From NCBI GenBank assembly GCA_036872755.1, contig JAVHNS010000006.1, forward strand, positions 1,798,001 to 1,862,000: a DNA stretch of 64,000 nt, read 5' to 3'. The notes beneath the pieces are model-generated. The model was not told where the DNA came from. It ran no database searches and was given only the letters and a program-made list of their open reading frames with translations. Source of the stretch: Orbilia blumenaviensis. Its lineage: Eukaryota > Ascomycota > Orbiliomycetes > Orbiliales > Orbiliaceae. The position numbers and the translations under genes were made by a program. Positions 11,379 through 24,115 of the stretch are shown here, piece after piece (the stretch's first letter is position 1; every line of letters starts with the position of its first letter).

Positions 11379-12572
11379 GATTGATTAAGTTAAGTATTTT
11401 TTGCCTTGCAGCACGCGCACGCAGCCGATTATCCCAACCGAAATGCAATGCACGAGCCTCTAAAAGAAGCTTAATGGCACCTTTCCTTTGGTTTTTTTTT
11501 TATGCTGTATTGTGGATACTGTTGCAATTGGTAACTTTCTAATCCTTCCGTTTCTTCTTTTTTTTTTTTTCGTATAGATGGTATGGTATGGTATGTATTA
11601 TGCTAGGCCAGCGAATACGTCTTTAATTGTTCACGTTACTGGCCTGCGTTTTTTGTTGAGCTGTATGTATGTATGTTCTGTCTGTACGTCTCGGGCCTGA
11701 TGGTGAAGACTGTAGAGTTCTAGAACCAGGACACCGGGGAGGGTATTTCGAATATTCGAGAAGATCGAAATGAATAATAAAAAGAAGCTTATGCAGTTAA
11801 GTGTAAAGCGTTTAGGAGGTGCATACGACGCGGGAAAAATAATAGCTTATCCTGACTTCGAAATTCTTTCCCCACGCTTTTTTTTTCTCTTGTAGTGTCT
11901 ACGAGGTCTGATTTGAAATTCGAATTGGATAATTGGGAAAAGTTGGAGACGGGGAGATTATTTGGGGGGGAGAAAAGGGGATTTAAAGGACGCCATGCTG
12001 TCCACAAAGAACAGTACTACTTAGTTATTTTTATTTTACATGAAAAAAAAAAAGGGAACAGGCAGTTTGAAGCTCGTGTGATCGCGGAGAAGGCCCAATC
12101 GCGGAGCTTGGGTTTGTAGTAGCTTTCTTGATGGAGAGTTATATGGAAACATGTCGGTGAAATTCGATTCACGGGTTGGGGGAAACTTGGTGTCGCAACG
12201 CAAGGGGGATGGAAACAATGGATCAATCGGTTTTGGTGGTTTATTTAGCTTGACTTGTTAGTAGCTTAAATGTATGTATGGGCTTTTTCGGAGACAATGC
12301 GTGAGGTCATGGATAGTTGCCATCGTGCGTCATGTGCTGGAATTGGTGGAAGGAAAGAGGAAGCTTCTTTTTTGTTGTTGTGGGTGTGGCACTGTAGTTA
12401 GAGAACTGGGGTCAAATAGGGCTGTTTGTACGGAAATAGCTATTTTCTATGGAGGTTTTAGCGGAGTATGCATTTTGTAATAGAGCGATATGACAATTTC
12501 ACACTTCTGGGCTGTAAATTAGTTTACGGGACAAACCGACGTTGGACGAGGTGGTAGCCATTCGGGGGTTGT

Positions 12573-12599
12573 GGTGTTTTTGGTGTTTTTGGTGTTTTT
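12573..12599. repeat. Tandem 9-bp repeat, three copies
   Basis: GGTGTTTTT is repeated three times exactly, with degenerate flanks. Probably slippage product in a G/T-rich tract. Confidence 0.7.
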
Positions 12600-12643
12600 G
12601 GTTTTCGAGAAGGCAGCGACCTTAGCTAAGGAATGCTGAATGG

Positions 12644-12657
12644 TTCGGCATGCCGAA
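12644..12657. repeat. Perfect 14-bp palindrome
   Basis: TTCGGCATGCCGAA reads the same on both strands. It could be a site for a dimeric regulator such as a zinc-cluster factor binding inverted CGG half-sites with no spacer resemblance, but this is speculation. It lies about 2.8 kb before glycogen synthase and about 1.3 kb before the start of sulfite oxidase on the other strand. Confidence 0.6.
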
Positions 12658-15461
12658 TGGGATGTATTTCCATAAATTCGGGACATAGGAACTTAAAAGT
12701 GAGGGAAACGTAGTTCTTTATCGCCGCGGTGTGGTTAACTAGTAGAATCCCATATTAATATTGCTGGGCTGTCTGCGTTCCCGATATGCGCGAAAATGGG
12801 GTTTGGAATAATAATACTGGAATGTGCTCATTTCGAATAGGATTCCAGACTTTCCAACCCGTGGGGGAAGGATACGACTGCCACAGCTGAGGATGAGAAT
12901 ATATCACGATTTTTTTTAATAATAACCTTTTTGTGGTATCTGAGTTCAACTGAGTGGCGAATTTCTTTCAATTTTTTTTTTTGTTTAGCCAGAGAAATCG
13001 TTATCGGACATCCCGTTGAATTAGGGAAGCTGAAGATTTCGGATCCATTGATAGAGACGAGAGTCGAGCTCTCTTCTCAAGACCGTTGAATCCCAAGGGT
13101 TGCTGTTCGGGCACTAAGAGCCGCTGTAAACGTTCCCATTGGCCACCGATGGCAGTTTGCCGTCCCGATTAGGTGCTGGCTAGGACAGGGCCCTGAGGAG
13201 GCTTGCATGCTGCATGTCTCTTTAAAATTTTCTTCTTCCTCTCCCTCTTCCTCTTGCGAAGGGACGAGATACCGAAGACTGGTAACCAGGCTTGTGTGTG
13301 TCTTGCCTTGTCTCCATCTGTCAGTGTGGGTGTGTGTGTGCGTAATTTAATTATCCAGCATTCTTCCGTTGCTTTTCTTAGAAGCGGGCAGTCAGCATAC
13401 GATAACCTTGCCATCTGATGTTCTGTTCGGCCCATCTAAGAAGTGGCTTGCAGGTTGACGTTTTTTTTTTTTTTCCTTTTGCACCTCGCGAGAAAGCTGC
13501 CGACAAGGAGGGGCTTCTGTTTTTTTTTCGAGACAGGGTGTTTGTGCATCGAGAGGGGCACCAACTGCACTAACATTGGTTGGGCGAAAGAGTTGGTAAT
13601 CGAAGGCAATAGCAAGCAATAGCACAGTGATCGGGAAGAAAAAAGCAGAAGCCCTCGTCATACCATCACGATCAGCTCAACGAAAACGTAGGGGGATGTT
13701 CAGCTAGTTGTTGTTGATGCATGCGCGATATTCGTATTTTCTTTTTTGCCTTTTTTAACAAGCCGAAAAAAAGGGACTAATGTAAATAGTAGGATGCGTT
13801 AGTTAGTTACTTAGCTGGCCTTGGAAGTGCCATGCACCCATGGAGGAGGAAGAAGAGGAGGATGATGGAGTGTTTGCAATTGCAGTTGAGGATTGTTGAA
13901 TTTCAATATCAGAGACAATACTATGCAACAGGCACATACCGGACGAGGTTGGTTTTGCATTTCGCAGGAGATTTCGGAGCCTTTCAAGCGTATAAAACCT
14001 CATTGCCCTCCCCATTGCATAAGTATCTCCTCATAAAATAGAGAATTCAAGAAAAGAAAGAAAGAAAGAAGTATTTCTTTGTAAACAGCAAAGATTAATT
14101 AATCAAAGCGGACGAGTCGATTTTTGAAGAGTCGAACATCATCTTCCTCTCCAGACCCGGACGTCCCTCTCTTAATTCGAGATCTTCTTTTGTTTTCTAT
14201 CGCATACCTCCTACGTATCGTATCACATCTTTCTCACGCATTCTTATCAATTTTATAACCCGCAACTCCACCAATTAAGTCCCCATCACGACCTTACAGA
14301 CCTTACAAGACCCTTGAGCAATTGAGGCGGCATACGTACATATCATACCTCCTTACCTACATATTTACTTACAGACACACCCTGGGCCCTCTCCCCTCTA
14401 CACGACCCAATACATACCTACCGTATATCTACCTGCATCATTGAGGAGCACGACTATCTGCACTACATACTGCACTGACAGATAGATAGACCAGCCCGGA
14501 ACCTTGTAAATTACAATTACACTATCAGCAAGCGAGGGAAAAACAACAGTTTATCCCTCTCGTTTCCCAATTGCATTGCTCAACAGCGGTGCCCTGCCAA
14601 AAAGTGGTGTGGCCGAACCTGAGCTCCACCAAACAACGTCATTCCGCATTCTCGCAGTGGACTGTTGGTGTCCCCTCTCTCTATCATAAGCCATCCATAT
14701 AAACCTCCCTCCACCACCACGGACTGATCTGGACTCTACTCCTGCCACTACTCTCACAACCATCAGAGCTATCAGCCAACTACCAACCACCCAGCTAGCA
14801 GTTCTTGCTTTGTAGACGGTACATACATTGGCCTTTTAAGACCTCGGACGAGAATTGAATTGTAAGTGTGGTTACTCCTTCCCTGGAAGTTTATTTTAGT
14901 CTGTTCGTCCATCTGTCTAGCCCCGCACTTTCTTTTACAAGTTCCAATATCATTCTTCCTTCTCAGTCATACAAAATATTATCAATTGATTGCCTTTTCG
15001 ATCAATTATCTATCAAATTCTCGTATTATTTCCAATTGGTATTTTTGTTTTTATCAGTTGTTGAACTCGCATCTTTTGCCCTCTTTCCAAAACAAAAGTT
15101 GCATTGCCTGGTCCCGCTGCGGGTCCGTCCCTGCCTCTGTTGAGAAAGTGGTCTGTGCAAAGTCACCGAACCCATAATCAGAATCCTCAACCACCCTTCT
15201 TTTGCGTCCCTTTTTTTTGCCTCAAACAGGGCAGCAGCGAGAAAGCTGCCGATAAGAAAGCTAGCTACCTGGGCTTCGAGCTAACTTTTTTTGGTGGACC
15301 GACAGGCATCCGAGTTAATCAGGTAAATTCGCTCAACCCGCTTTCACCACAGCAACTCCATCGAACGGCATCTCATCTGCCCCTCACTTCTTTATAGCAG
15401 CCTTCTTCGTTTCTCTCTCTCCCCCTATCTCCTCAATCGCATCTACCGTATCATAGCAAAA

Positions 15462-17897
15462 ATGGGCGACGGTAAACGAGACGTCAAGAACCACCTTCTC
15501 TTCGAAATCGCAACCGAAGTTGCGAACAGAGGTATGCATTGTCCCACATCCCTAAGCTATGACGTAAAGCGGTCTCAACACGTTTTTTTTTCTGGGCGTG
15601 GGCTGTTCGCTTCTTTGGACCACACGTTTTATGCTAACGCGACAATGATCATTACCTATAGTCGGTGGTATCTACTCTGTGATCAAGTCGAAAGCACCGA
15701 TCACCACCCACGAGTATGGCGCCAGGTATAACTTGATTGGTCCTCTGAACCGGCACTCGGTGAGTTTTTAGAGCCCATTTGAATTGGATGTTCGGGAACA
15801 CGGCGTTTTTAACTAACCTCGGGAAAAATATAGGCTGCCGTTGAGGTCGAAGCTCTGGAACCCCCTCCCGGACCCCTGGCCGATACTCTTAGGTCTATGG
15901 GCGAGAGGGGTGTTCAGTGGCTCTATGGAAGATGGCTCATTGACGGTGCTCCAAGAGTGATTCTCTTCGACACTGGAACAGCCTACCACTACTTGGATGA
16001 GTGGAAGACGGATTTGTGGTCTACAGCTGGAATTCCCAGCCCTCCTGGTGACCACGAGACAAACGAAGCTGTTGTTTTCGGGTACTTGGTCGCATGGTTT
16101 TTGGGAGAGGTACGCATTGTGTCCCAGGCTCAATCTGGAGATGAGGTAATTAACAGTTTTTGCAGTTTGTTGTTCATGAGCAGAGCCGTGCGGTTGTCGC
16201 CCATTTCCACGAATGGCTTGCAGGTGTGGGTATCCCTCTCTGCAAACACCGAAGAATCGACGTCACCACAATCTTCACAACACACGCTACACTACTCGGA
16301 AGATATCTCTGCGCCGGTTCCGTTGATTTCTACAACAACTTGCAGTATTTCGACGTCGATACCGAGGCCGGAAAACGTGGTATATATCACAGGTACTGCA
16401 TAGAACGCGCTGCCGCCCACTGTGCTGATGTATTCACAACTGTCTCCCACATTACCGCCTACGAGAGTGAGCATCTGCTCAAGCGTAAGCCAGATGGTGT
16501 ACTGCCAAATGGTCTCAATGTTGTCAAGTTCTCGGCTATGCACGAGTTCCAGAATCTCCACGCTCAGTCGAAAGAAAAGATCCACGATTTCATTCGTGGG
16601 CATTTCTACGGGCACAATGACTTCGATCTTGAGAACACCCTCTACTTCTTCATTGCTGGGCGATACGAATACAGGAATAAAGGTGTTGATATGTTCATTG
16701 AGTCGCTAGCTCGTCTTAACCACAAGATGAAGACTTCGGGCTCTAAGATGACAGTTGTTGCCTTCATCATTATGCCAGCTGCGACATCGTCGCTCACCGT
16801 TGAAGCGCTCAAGGGTCAGGCCGTTATCAAGGCCCTACGAGATACCGTCCACGTTATTGAGCAGGGTATCGGCCGAAGATTGTTCGACCGCGCTTTGAAG
16901 TGGCATGAGGGCAATGAGCTTCCCGATGAGGCCCAGCTCATGAGCTCGCAGGAGAAGATCATGCTCAAGAGGAGAGTGTTCGCCCTTAAGCGAAATTCGC
17001 TACCGCCAATTGTTACCCACAACATGGCCGACGACTCTACCGATCCAATTCTTAACCAGATCCGTCGGGTTCAGCTCTTCAACCACCCATCTGATCGTGT
17101 CAAGATTATCTTCCACCCAGAGTTTTTGAACGCTTCCAACCCTGTCCTTCCTCTTGATTATGACGACTTTGTGCGAGGAACCCATTTGGGTGTCTTCTCG
17201 TCTTACTACGAGCCATGGGGTTACACACCCGCAGAATGTACCGTCATGGGTGTTCCATCTATCACCACCAACTTGTCCGGTTTCGGTTGCTACATGGAGG
17301 AACTTATTGAGAACGCTGCAGACTACGGTATCTACATTGTCGATCGTCGTGGAAAGGGTGTCGACGACAGTGTCAACCAGTTGATGGAGTTCATGTATGA
17401 TTTCACAACCAAGACACGAAGGCAGCGTATCAACCAGCGTAATCGTACCGAGCGTTTGAGCGATCTCCTCGACTGGAAGAGAATGGGATTGGAATACGTC
17501 AAGGCCCGACAGTTGGCTCTGAGACGGGCGTACCCACAGGCGTTTGACAAGATGCAGAGCGAGATTGGATTCTTTGATGGAACTGAAACCAAGGTTTCGA
17601 GGCCGTTGTCTGCTCCTGGCAGTCCTAGAGATAGATCTGGTATGATGACACCTGGAGACTTTGGATCGCTGCAGGAAGGCAAGGAGCTGTTGAACACGGA
17701 GGACTATATCAACTGGAAACTTCCGTAAGTTTTATACCCCAGTATTTTACAGAGTAGATTGGATCTGAATGCTAACTTTGCTGCGTTATTACAGAGAGGA
17801 GGAAGATCCAGATGAGTATCACTTCCCATTGACTCTCCGCTCTCCAAAGCGAAGGGACATCAACGGGAATGGCACTGAGGCTACGAACGGACAGTAA
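15462..17897 (+). CDS. GSY1: Glycogen synthase (GT3 family)
   Basis: Five exons (15462-15531, 15662-15759, 15834-16109, 16166-17724, 17795-17897) give 701 aa, close to yeast Gsy1/Gsy2. The enzyme extends glycogen by alpha-1,4 transfer from UDP-glucose in the cytosol. The N-terminal [13 protein letters not shown] loop (here [12 protein letters not shown], residues 24-35) binds the sugar nucleotide. [12 protein letters not shown] and [14 protein letters not shown] are family signatures. [11 protein letters not shown] near residue 400 contains the Glu pair of the E-x7-E retaining-glycosyltransferase motif. The Arg-rich helix ([15 protein letters not shown]) is the region that in yeast binds glucose-6-phosphate. 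The C-terminal tail has Ser-Pro sites ([11 protein letters not shown]) like those phosphorylated to inactivate the yeast enzyme. A long leader with a possible intron precedes it. Confidence 0.97.
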
Positions 17898-20633
17898 AGA
17901 CGGCGGAACAAAAGTTATATAATTTGCTTTTTTGGACCTGTTAAATATTTAAAAATCGGCTTGTGTTTTTTTCTTGTTAACTTTGGTTAGCTTTTTCTTA
18001 CCGTGTTTTGGTCCCAGTTTGACTGATTTTCCTTGTTCCCTTTGTTCTTTTTGTGGGGCTTCTTTTTATTCCCTTTTTTCTTTCAACTGTTTGGAAAGGT
18101 ATTTTATCTAAGTTGGCATTTTCGAGGCATGAATGAGGAAGCGTAGTTATGGATTTTCTATTATATGTTTTGCGACTACTTGTCTGATTTTGTTTTGAAT
18201 CAGGGGAGGGGGGGTTTTAAGCGGGTTGGAGCAGTATGTTGAATTGTAGTCGCTCTTTAATGGATGTGGTGGGGTATGAAGTGAGGGGCTTTCATTTTCT
18301 TCTTGTCAATATATATTTTATATAACTCTTACAAATTTTCGGCTTAGTGGGACGTACTAGTTACTAAGGGGAGTGGGTGATATCGTAGCTTGTTTTTACG
18401 ATTATGAGACATCAGGGTCTCGCATTCATGGTTTGAGACCACTTGCTCTTGACTTCAGCATTGTTATTGGTGAACGGGACATTGCCGAATTGTCTTAAAT
18501 TCCCTGTCAACTGAGTACCTTGAAATTGTACTGATTGGATCTGACAGGGTGTGATCCTGGCGTATATACAAGTGAGTGAAACTAACTAACTGGCACTATT
18601 ATGATTTTGCAAAGGTGCGTATAGAATGTATCTAAAGGGTTTGAAGAGTTACACCCAGCAATTTGTGGTGGCCCGAGTTTGGATTGCATAGCAATGGAAT
18701 ATGGATTCTGTAAAGTTCGGGGTCTAGGAATTTTTTTCTTACATATGTATTCCGAAGTCATTACAGGGGAAGTTTCGACACGTAGCTTAGGTGAATCTGA
18801 GGTCTGGTATCGACGTAGGAGTTTCTTCACTTGGTAAGGGAGTATCCACGTATATCGATTTTATTTAATAGACAACTTGGCATGCCTAGGGTGGGAACGC
18901 AGGATCAAAGTAAAAAACCGTGGCATGTGTTTGAATAGTGGAGATTTGAGGAATTTGCCCTGAATGATGGGACGGGGAAGGGAAGGGATATGGATGCGCC
19001 GTGTGTCTGGATCCCTTTGTCTTCCGGACTCTTAGCTAGCGTTTGGTTTACGACAATCCGGGTTATGTAGCTAGCGGAACTTTCAAGTTTGGTAGAATTA
19101 TTGAGCAGGGGAAACGGAAGATGCTTGGTGAAGTACTTAGTCAACCGATACCTGGTTGTTGACGGAACTACCCGGGTATGGTATCCATGTATATTTGCAG
19201 TCTAGGAGTTGAGTTATGATATGTGTTTCTGGTTGTGTAGATATATTTTATCTTGGATATTTACAACGGAGAGATTGAACTGCCTTGCATCTTCGTCGAA
19301 TATATTTGTAAAAATACATTAAATACTCTGATTTCGTAGACTTATGGAGAAGCCGTTATAATTTCGGTTCTGGTCGCTAATGGCCACATAGTTCAAAATG
19401 TGGAGCCTGAACGCCTATAGGTAAACGAAAGACTGGATTGGGCTACTAATATCTTTGATCTCTTTACATCCTGTTTCTTCGCGATAATAATATTAATTAT
19501 TTTATAATCATGGGAGTCAATAGTTATCAGGGTCCACGGTGTCAACTCCGCGGGCAATATCCAAGAATGGGTCTCGGAGTCTAATCATACGTATGGGCTG
19601 GCCTTGGAGCTCCTGCAGGAGCTATAACTGCCACAAGCGACGCGCCAATCTCATTCAAACTTTTAACACCCTTTAACAGCGGAACATTGAGCTTCTACGA
19701 TCTCTACCACAGCGGTGGAAACGTTAAAAACGATCGATTGGATAGTACCGGCGGCGGCTGGTTTGCCGGTACCTTCTCCGTTACAGTTATAGGCTACCTT
19801 TTAGCATCTAGCTTATCCATGGGATCTCCTTATTCTTCCTATGCTTTAGGAATAGACTTGCTGTCTCCAGAGACGACTGTCGCTTATTGTAATTCGACGT
19901 ATGATATCAACGTTGTTCCGTATCCTACTTGTGGATCTCCGATTCCTCTCCATAATTTCATATAAAGGGTGAGAAATTGTCAATGTATTTTTACTTTAGG
20001 CACTTCGAATAATATGCCGTCAGGATATGCTTATATATTTACGTAGGATGATAGTTTTCAGGGGTTTGTTGATTGTGTTCATTATACTGGAGACATGAGC
20101 GTGGCGAATCCAATTGCTTTGGACTCGGCATTGTAAGTCAATGGGAGAATAGCATGGAAATGAGGATATCGATTTGAGCGGTTAATTTATTATCTATTCG
20201 TATCTCGATTCAAAATCCCGAATGTAACGTAGATGGGTATGGAAGATTATATGACTCTAGATATCGATAGGTTCACAGTGGATTCCAGGTTATCGGGTTC
20301 GAAACACGGGTATTCTCCGGCAGGTTTCAAAAGGTCCCGTACCCGTAGCCATCCGAAAGGAAAAACTTCTGCATGCAAATTTTCATGGGATTGTCTTGAG
20401 AGATATAGCGCCGTGGTGTGATTGTGGCAAGCTTGATCCGGAGGAGTGCACCGCACCTGGTAGCGGCAGGGCAGCTAATCTTAAGCTGTGTGTTGGTGTG
20501 GGATTTTGGAATGACTCCCAAAAACGGGTGCCCCGCCAAAACGTAAATGGTTTAAAACTTGCCCCGCCATCCCTCTGGACTTCACTTCAAAAAAAAAATC
20601 ATCATCTTTCATACAGTACCAAGCATTACAAAA
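17898..20633. other. Gene-poor intergenic stretch
   Basis: The first 450 bp are T-rich and would be the 3' UTR of glycogen synthase. Beyond that no gene is recognised, apart from one weak open frame at 19591-19965. The last 80 bp before 20634 are an A/T-rich leader of the tRNA-synthetase gene. Confidence 0.4.
19591..19965 (+). other. Open frame without recognised homology, possible gene remnant
   Basis: The frame is open for 124 codons but has no good ATG at its start. Its translation is Gly/Ser/Leu-rich, with a small hydrophobic stretch (VTVIGYLLASS) and two late cysteines. The composition is protein-like and it could be the last part of a secreted or membrane protein, possibly decayed. No family recognised. 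Confidence 0.15.
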
Positions 20634-22814
20634 ATGTCGTACACACTTGATATCTCGCACAAGGCGCCATTGAGCGCTGTTTATCCGGCTCTTATTGCTG
20701 TCTCCTATATCAACCACTCAATCGACCCCGTCGCGAACCCTGTTATCGGCACCACCTTCGTCGAATCCGAGATCGTTAGCTCAGACAAGGCGACACATGC
20801 CGTCGCCCTCAAAGTCGAGAATGACGAGGCAATCTTCGGTACTCAAGCTGTTCTTGAGAAGCTACTTGCTACCCATGGAAGTGTTCTAAAGGGTGCGAAT
20901 AGCAAGGGTGGAAAGCTTGAGGAAGAATGGATCACGTTCACGACTACCCGTATCCTTGGCGCCGACTACCGTGCCGCTACAAAGGCCATTGAGGAGCTCG
21001 ATAGCCATCTTACCCTCCGAAGCTTTATTGTAGGATACTCGCCGTCCGTTGCGGATATTGCGGTCTATGGTGCTCTCCGTGGCAACACTCAGTTCTACTC
21101 TCTCCTGCGAAAGCCCACATACATCAACGTAAACCGATGGGGCAAATACATGGAGTCCATTCCATCCATCAACCAGGCTGTCGATGCTGTTAAGTCAGCT
21201 GAAGCAGCCAAGAAGGCCGCCGCAACCGGCGGTAAGAAGACTCAATCCGGAAACTTCGAGATTGGCCTCTCGAACACGGATAAGGGTGTTGTCACCCGTT
21301 TCCCACCAGAGCCAAGTGGGTATCTCCACATTGGTCACGCCAAAGCCGCCATGTTGAACCAGTACTTCGCGAATATGTACAAGGGCAAAATGATCGTTCG
21401 ATTTGACGATACAAACCCCAGCAAGGAGAAGCAAGAATACCAAGATTCCATTTTGGAGGATTTGAGCTTGTTGGGTATCCACGGAGATCGGGTCACATAT
21501 ACTAGCGACTACTTCCAGGAATTATACGATCTCTGCGTAAAGATGATCCAGGAAGGAAAGGCCTACTGTGACGATACCCCACAGGAGCGTATGCGTGATG
21601 AACGTTTCAATGGCATCGCCTCCCAGAACCGAGACAAGTCTGTCGCCGAAAACCTCCAAATCTTCACCGAAGAAATGAAGAACGCCACTGAAAAGGGACG
21701 TTCTTACTGTGTTCGTGCCAAGATCTCTGCCGATGACCCGAACAAGGCTCTTCGTGACCCTGTTATCTATCGATGCAATGTCGAGGTCCCACACCACCGC
21801 ACCGGTACCCAGTGGAAACTTTACCCAACCTACGACTTCGCCTGCCCCGCTGTCGACAGTATTGAGGGTGTAACCCACGCATTGAGGACAATCGAGTACC
21901 GTGATCGTAACGCTCAGTACGCATGGATGCTCGAAGCCCTGAACCTTCGCAAAGTCGATATCTGGGATTTCGCCCGTTTGAACTTCATCAAGACCCTATT
22001 GTCCAAGAGAAAGCTTACTAAGCTCGTCGATATGGGTCGCGTATGGGGATGGGATGATCCACGTTTCCCGACTGTTCGAGGTATCAGGCGGAGAGGTATG
22101 ACTATTGAGGCGCTCAGGGATTTTATTATCTCTCAGGGACCTAGCAAGAATATTGTTAACCTGGATTGGACTTTGATTTGGGCTATTAACAAGAAGGTTA
22201 TTGATCCTATCGCGCCGCGATTTACTGCACTCTGGAAAGAAGGTGTGGTTGAGGCCGATGTTATCGGTGATGAGGCTAAGGAAAGCTCCGAGGAGAAGCC
22301 GAAGCACAAGAAGAACCCAAGCGTTGGAACTAAGAAGGTTCACTATGGACCTAAGATCTTGATCGATCAGGTCGATGCCCAGAGCTTCAAGCAGGGCGAG
22401 GAAGTTACGTTGATGGACTGGGGCAATGCCTTCATTGAAACCATTGAGAAGGATGGCGACAAGGTTGTGAAATTGACCATCAAGCTTCACTTAGCCGGTG
22501 ATTTCAAGAAAACCGAGAAGAAGATCACTTGGTTGGCTACTAGCCAGGATTTAGTTGATGTCGAGCTTGTTGATTTCGATTATCTGATTACTAAGGATAA
22601 ACTCGAGGAGGAGGATAAGATGGAGGATTTCTTGAACAATGATACTGAGTTCCGCGTTGATGGCGTGGCTGACGCGAATGTTAAGGACGTTCAACAGGGT
22701 GAGATCATCCAGTTTGAAAGGAAAGGATACTATAGGTGCGATAAGCCGTGGGCACAGGGTCAAAAGGCTGTTTTCTTCAATATCCCAACTGGTAAAGAGG
22801 AGAGGAAGAAGTAA
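20634..22814 (+). CDS. GUS1: Glutamyl-tRNA synthetase, cytosolic
   Basis: A single exon of 726 aa charges tRNA-Glu in the cytosol. The N-terminal ~190 residues form a GST-C-like domain; in yeast this part binds the Arc1 cofactor. The class I catalytic core follows with the HIGH motif as HIGH itself (PSGYLHIGHAKAA, His near 232) and the KMSKS loop as SKRKL at 457-461, the usual eukaryotic variant. The all-beta anticodon-binding domain fills the C-terminus (KILIDQVDAQSF, IIQFERKGYYRCD). The ATG at 20634 was chosen because it follows an A-rich context (CAAAAATG type) and begins the family-like sequence MSYTLDI; an in-frame ATG 75 bp upstream would add a basic, low-quality extension. No mitochondrial presequence. 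Length fits yeast Gus1 (708 aa). Confidence 0.96.
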   Translation: MSYTLDISHKAPLSAVYPALIAVSYINHSIDPVANPVIGTTFVESEIVSSDKATHAVALKVENDEAIFGTQAVLEKLLATHGSVLKGANSKGGKLEEEWITFTTTRILGADYRAATKAIEELDSHLTLRSFIVGYSPSVADIAVYGALRGNTQFYSLLRKPTYINVNRWGKYMESIPSINQAVDAVKSAEAAKKAAATGGKKTQSGNFEIGLSNTDKGVVTRFPPEPSGYLHIGHAKAAMLNQYFANMYKGKMIVRFDDTNPSKEKQEYQDSILEDLSLLGIHGDRVTYTSDYFQELYDLCVKMIQEGKAYCDDTPQERMRDERFNGIASQNRDKSVAENLQIFTEEMKNATEKGRSYCVRAKISADDPNKALRDPVIYRCNVEVPHHRTGTQWKLYPTYDFACPAVDSIEGVTHALRTIEYRDRNAQYAWMLEALNLRKVDIWDFARLNFIKTLLSKRKLTKLVDMGRVWGWDDPRFPTVRGIRRRGMTIEALRDFIISQGPSKNIVNLDWTLIWAINKKVIDPIAPRFTALWKEGVVEADVIGDEAKESSEEKPKHKKNPSVGTKKVHYGPKILIDQVDAQSFKQGEEVTLMDWGNAFIETIEKDGDKVVKLTIKLHLAGDFKKTEKKITWLATSQDLVDVELVDFDYLITKDKLEEEDKMEDFLNNDTEFRVDGVADANVKDVQQGEIIQFERKGYYRCDKPWAQGQKAVFFNIPTGKEERKK

Positions 22815-24115
22815 AAAACCTAGACCTATCGCAGAATGCTTTTTAGTGGCCTCTGTCTTATAAATTTCCGAATAGTTGACAGATAAAACATAGCTTAGAC
22901 AGGCATACGCGTAAAAGTTTAATCGAAGTCGTGTTTGAACACTGGTATACATTATCCTTTAGGGTAGAAATTTATCCAATAGACTTGTACTATTTTAGTC
23001 GAATATGACCATTCTGCTCCACATGAAGACCAAAAGATATGTCGATTTCATGAGATAACTGGCCTGGTACACGTATTCTTATTATTTAGTCGGCTCTCGT
23101 TAAGTATAAGTTATCCATCTAGAATCAAGGTTCATATCGATATATCCAATATACTCTCAAATAATCAAGGCAATCCAGTCGCCACATTGACCCCCTTCGG
23201 TAGATATTGCGAGAGGTGAAAGTAATTTAAGAGCTGAAAAAACCCCCCAGCTAAAATTAGAAAATAATATATATATAAATATCGGCTACTGGAATCGAGG
23301 GGGGGGCCGATCGTTCAACAAGGGTTCCCACAGGTGTACTAAGTAAGACAAATTGCGAAGCTGACCTAACCATAACCAGCAACACAAACGCCTTCCCAAG
23401 ACTGACGAAATACCACACGCCGCGCCACACGTTGCACAGCATGTAACCTTCCCAATTAATCTAAGATGCGCCACAGGACGACGACTGTGTAGCCCTTAAA
23501 TTTCAGCATATGGGTGTATGGACTGGGTTACACAAGGCACAAGGTAACTTCGGGATATCAGACCAAGGCAATATATACCAGTATTTTTATTGCGTTAACT
23601 TACCCGACAACTACAACTATAATAAGACCTAGTCTTGACCGCCTCCGCATAAGATATTTAAATTAACTAACTTATGCCACATACTAGTCTCGTATACCAC
23701 ATACACACTATACCCTCGCGCGCACGAACGCATAAATAACGAAGTACATCATTCACCAAAAGCAACATCAGGAGGTAATAATACAAGCTTCACCGAAAAC
23801 CACGTACAAAAAAGAAAAAGAAAAGGAAAAACGCCTCTGCCCAGATAAAACATTATCATCCACAAGGATTGTGCGGTCTAGTCTAGGGCAGGGGCATAGT
23901 GATTTCAGCAAAGTCGCCCTCGTACCCTCACGGGTACACACGCGTGCATAGAGAAAGGGCTTGAAGAAAAAACAGAGAGAAAAGAAAAAGGCGCTGACGT
24001 ATATTAAACGCTACTGAAGCGACTTGCTCCAGCCTTCCTCCTCCCCCGACCCCCTCACAAAAAGGCAAACCCACACCCTCATTCAGAAAACGTCGACACA
24101 AAAGCAAAAGATTTA
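22815..24115. other. Convergent intergenic region
   Basis: Lies between converging 3' ends. AT-rich with A tracts (near 23805-23835 and 23965-23990) and a short AT repeat near 23265-23280. No gene seen. Confidence 0.4.

Larger units (their letters stand above)
11379..15461. other. Long gene-free stretch and leader of glycogen synthase
   Basis: No protein-coding gene is recognised in about 4 kb; frames here are short and low in complexity. Visible elements: a 9-bp tandem repeat and a 14-bp palindrome (separate entries), several long T tracts, TG/GT runs near 13310-13340, and an AAAG tract near 14053-14070. From about 14100 the sequence becomes pyrimidine-rich, like a 5' leader. A strong GTAAGT donor at 14862 suggests a 5' UTR intron ending somewhere between about 15310 and 15400. 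Many upstream ATGs lie between 14860 and the start codon. Confidence 0.4.

Noticed and set aside
21996..22490. 164-codon minus-strand frame
   Set aside because: Shadow of the glutamyl-tRNA synthetase coding sequence.
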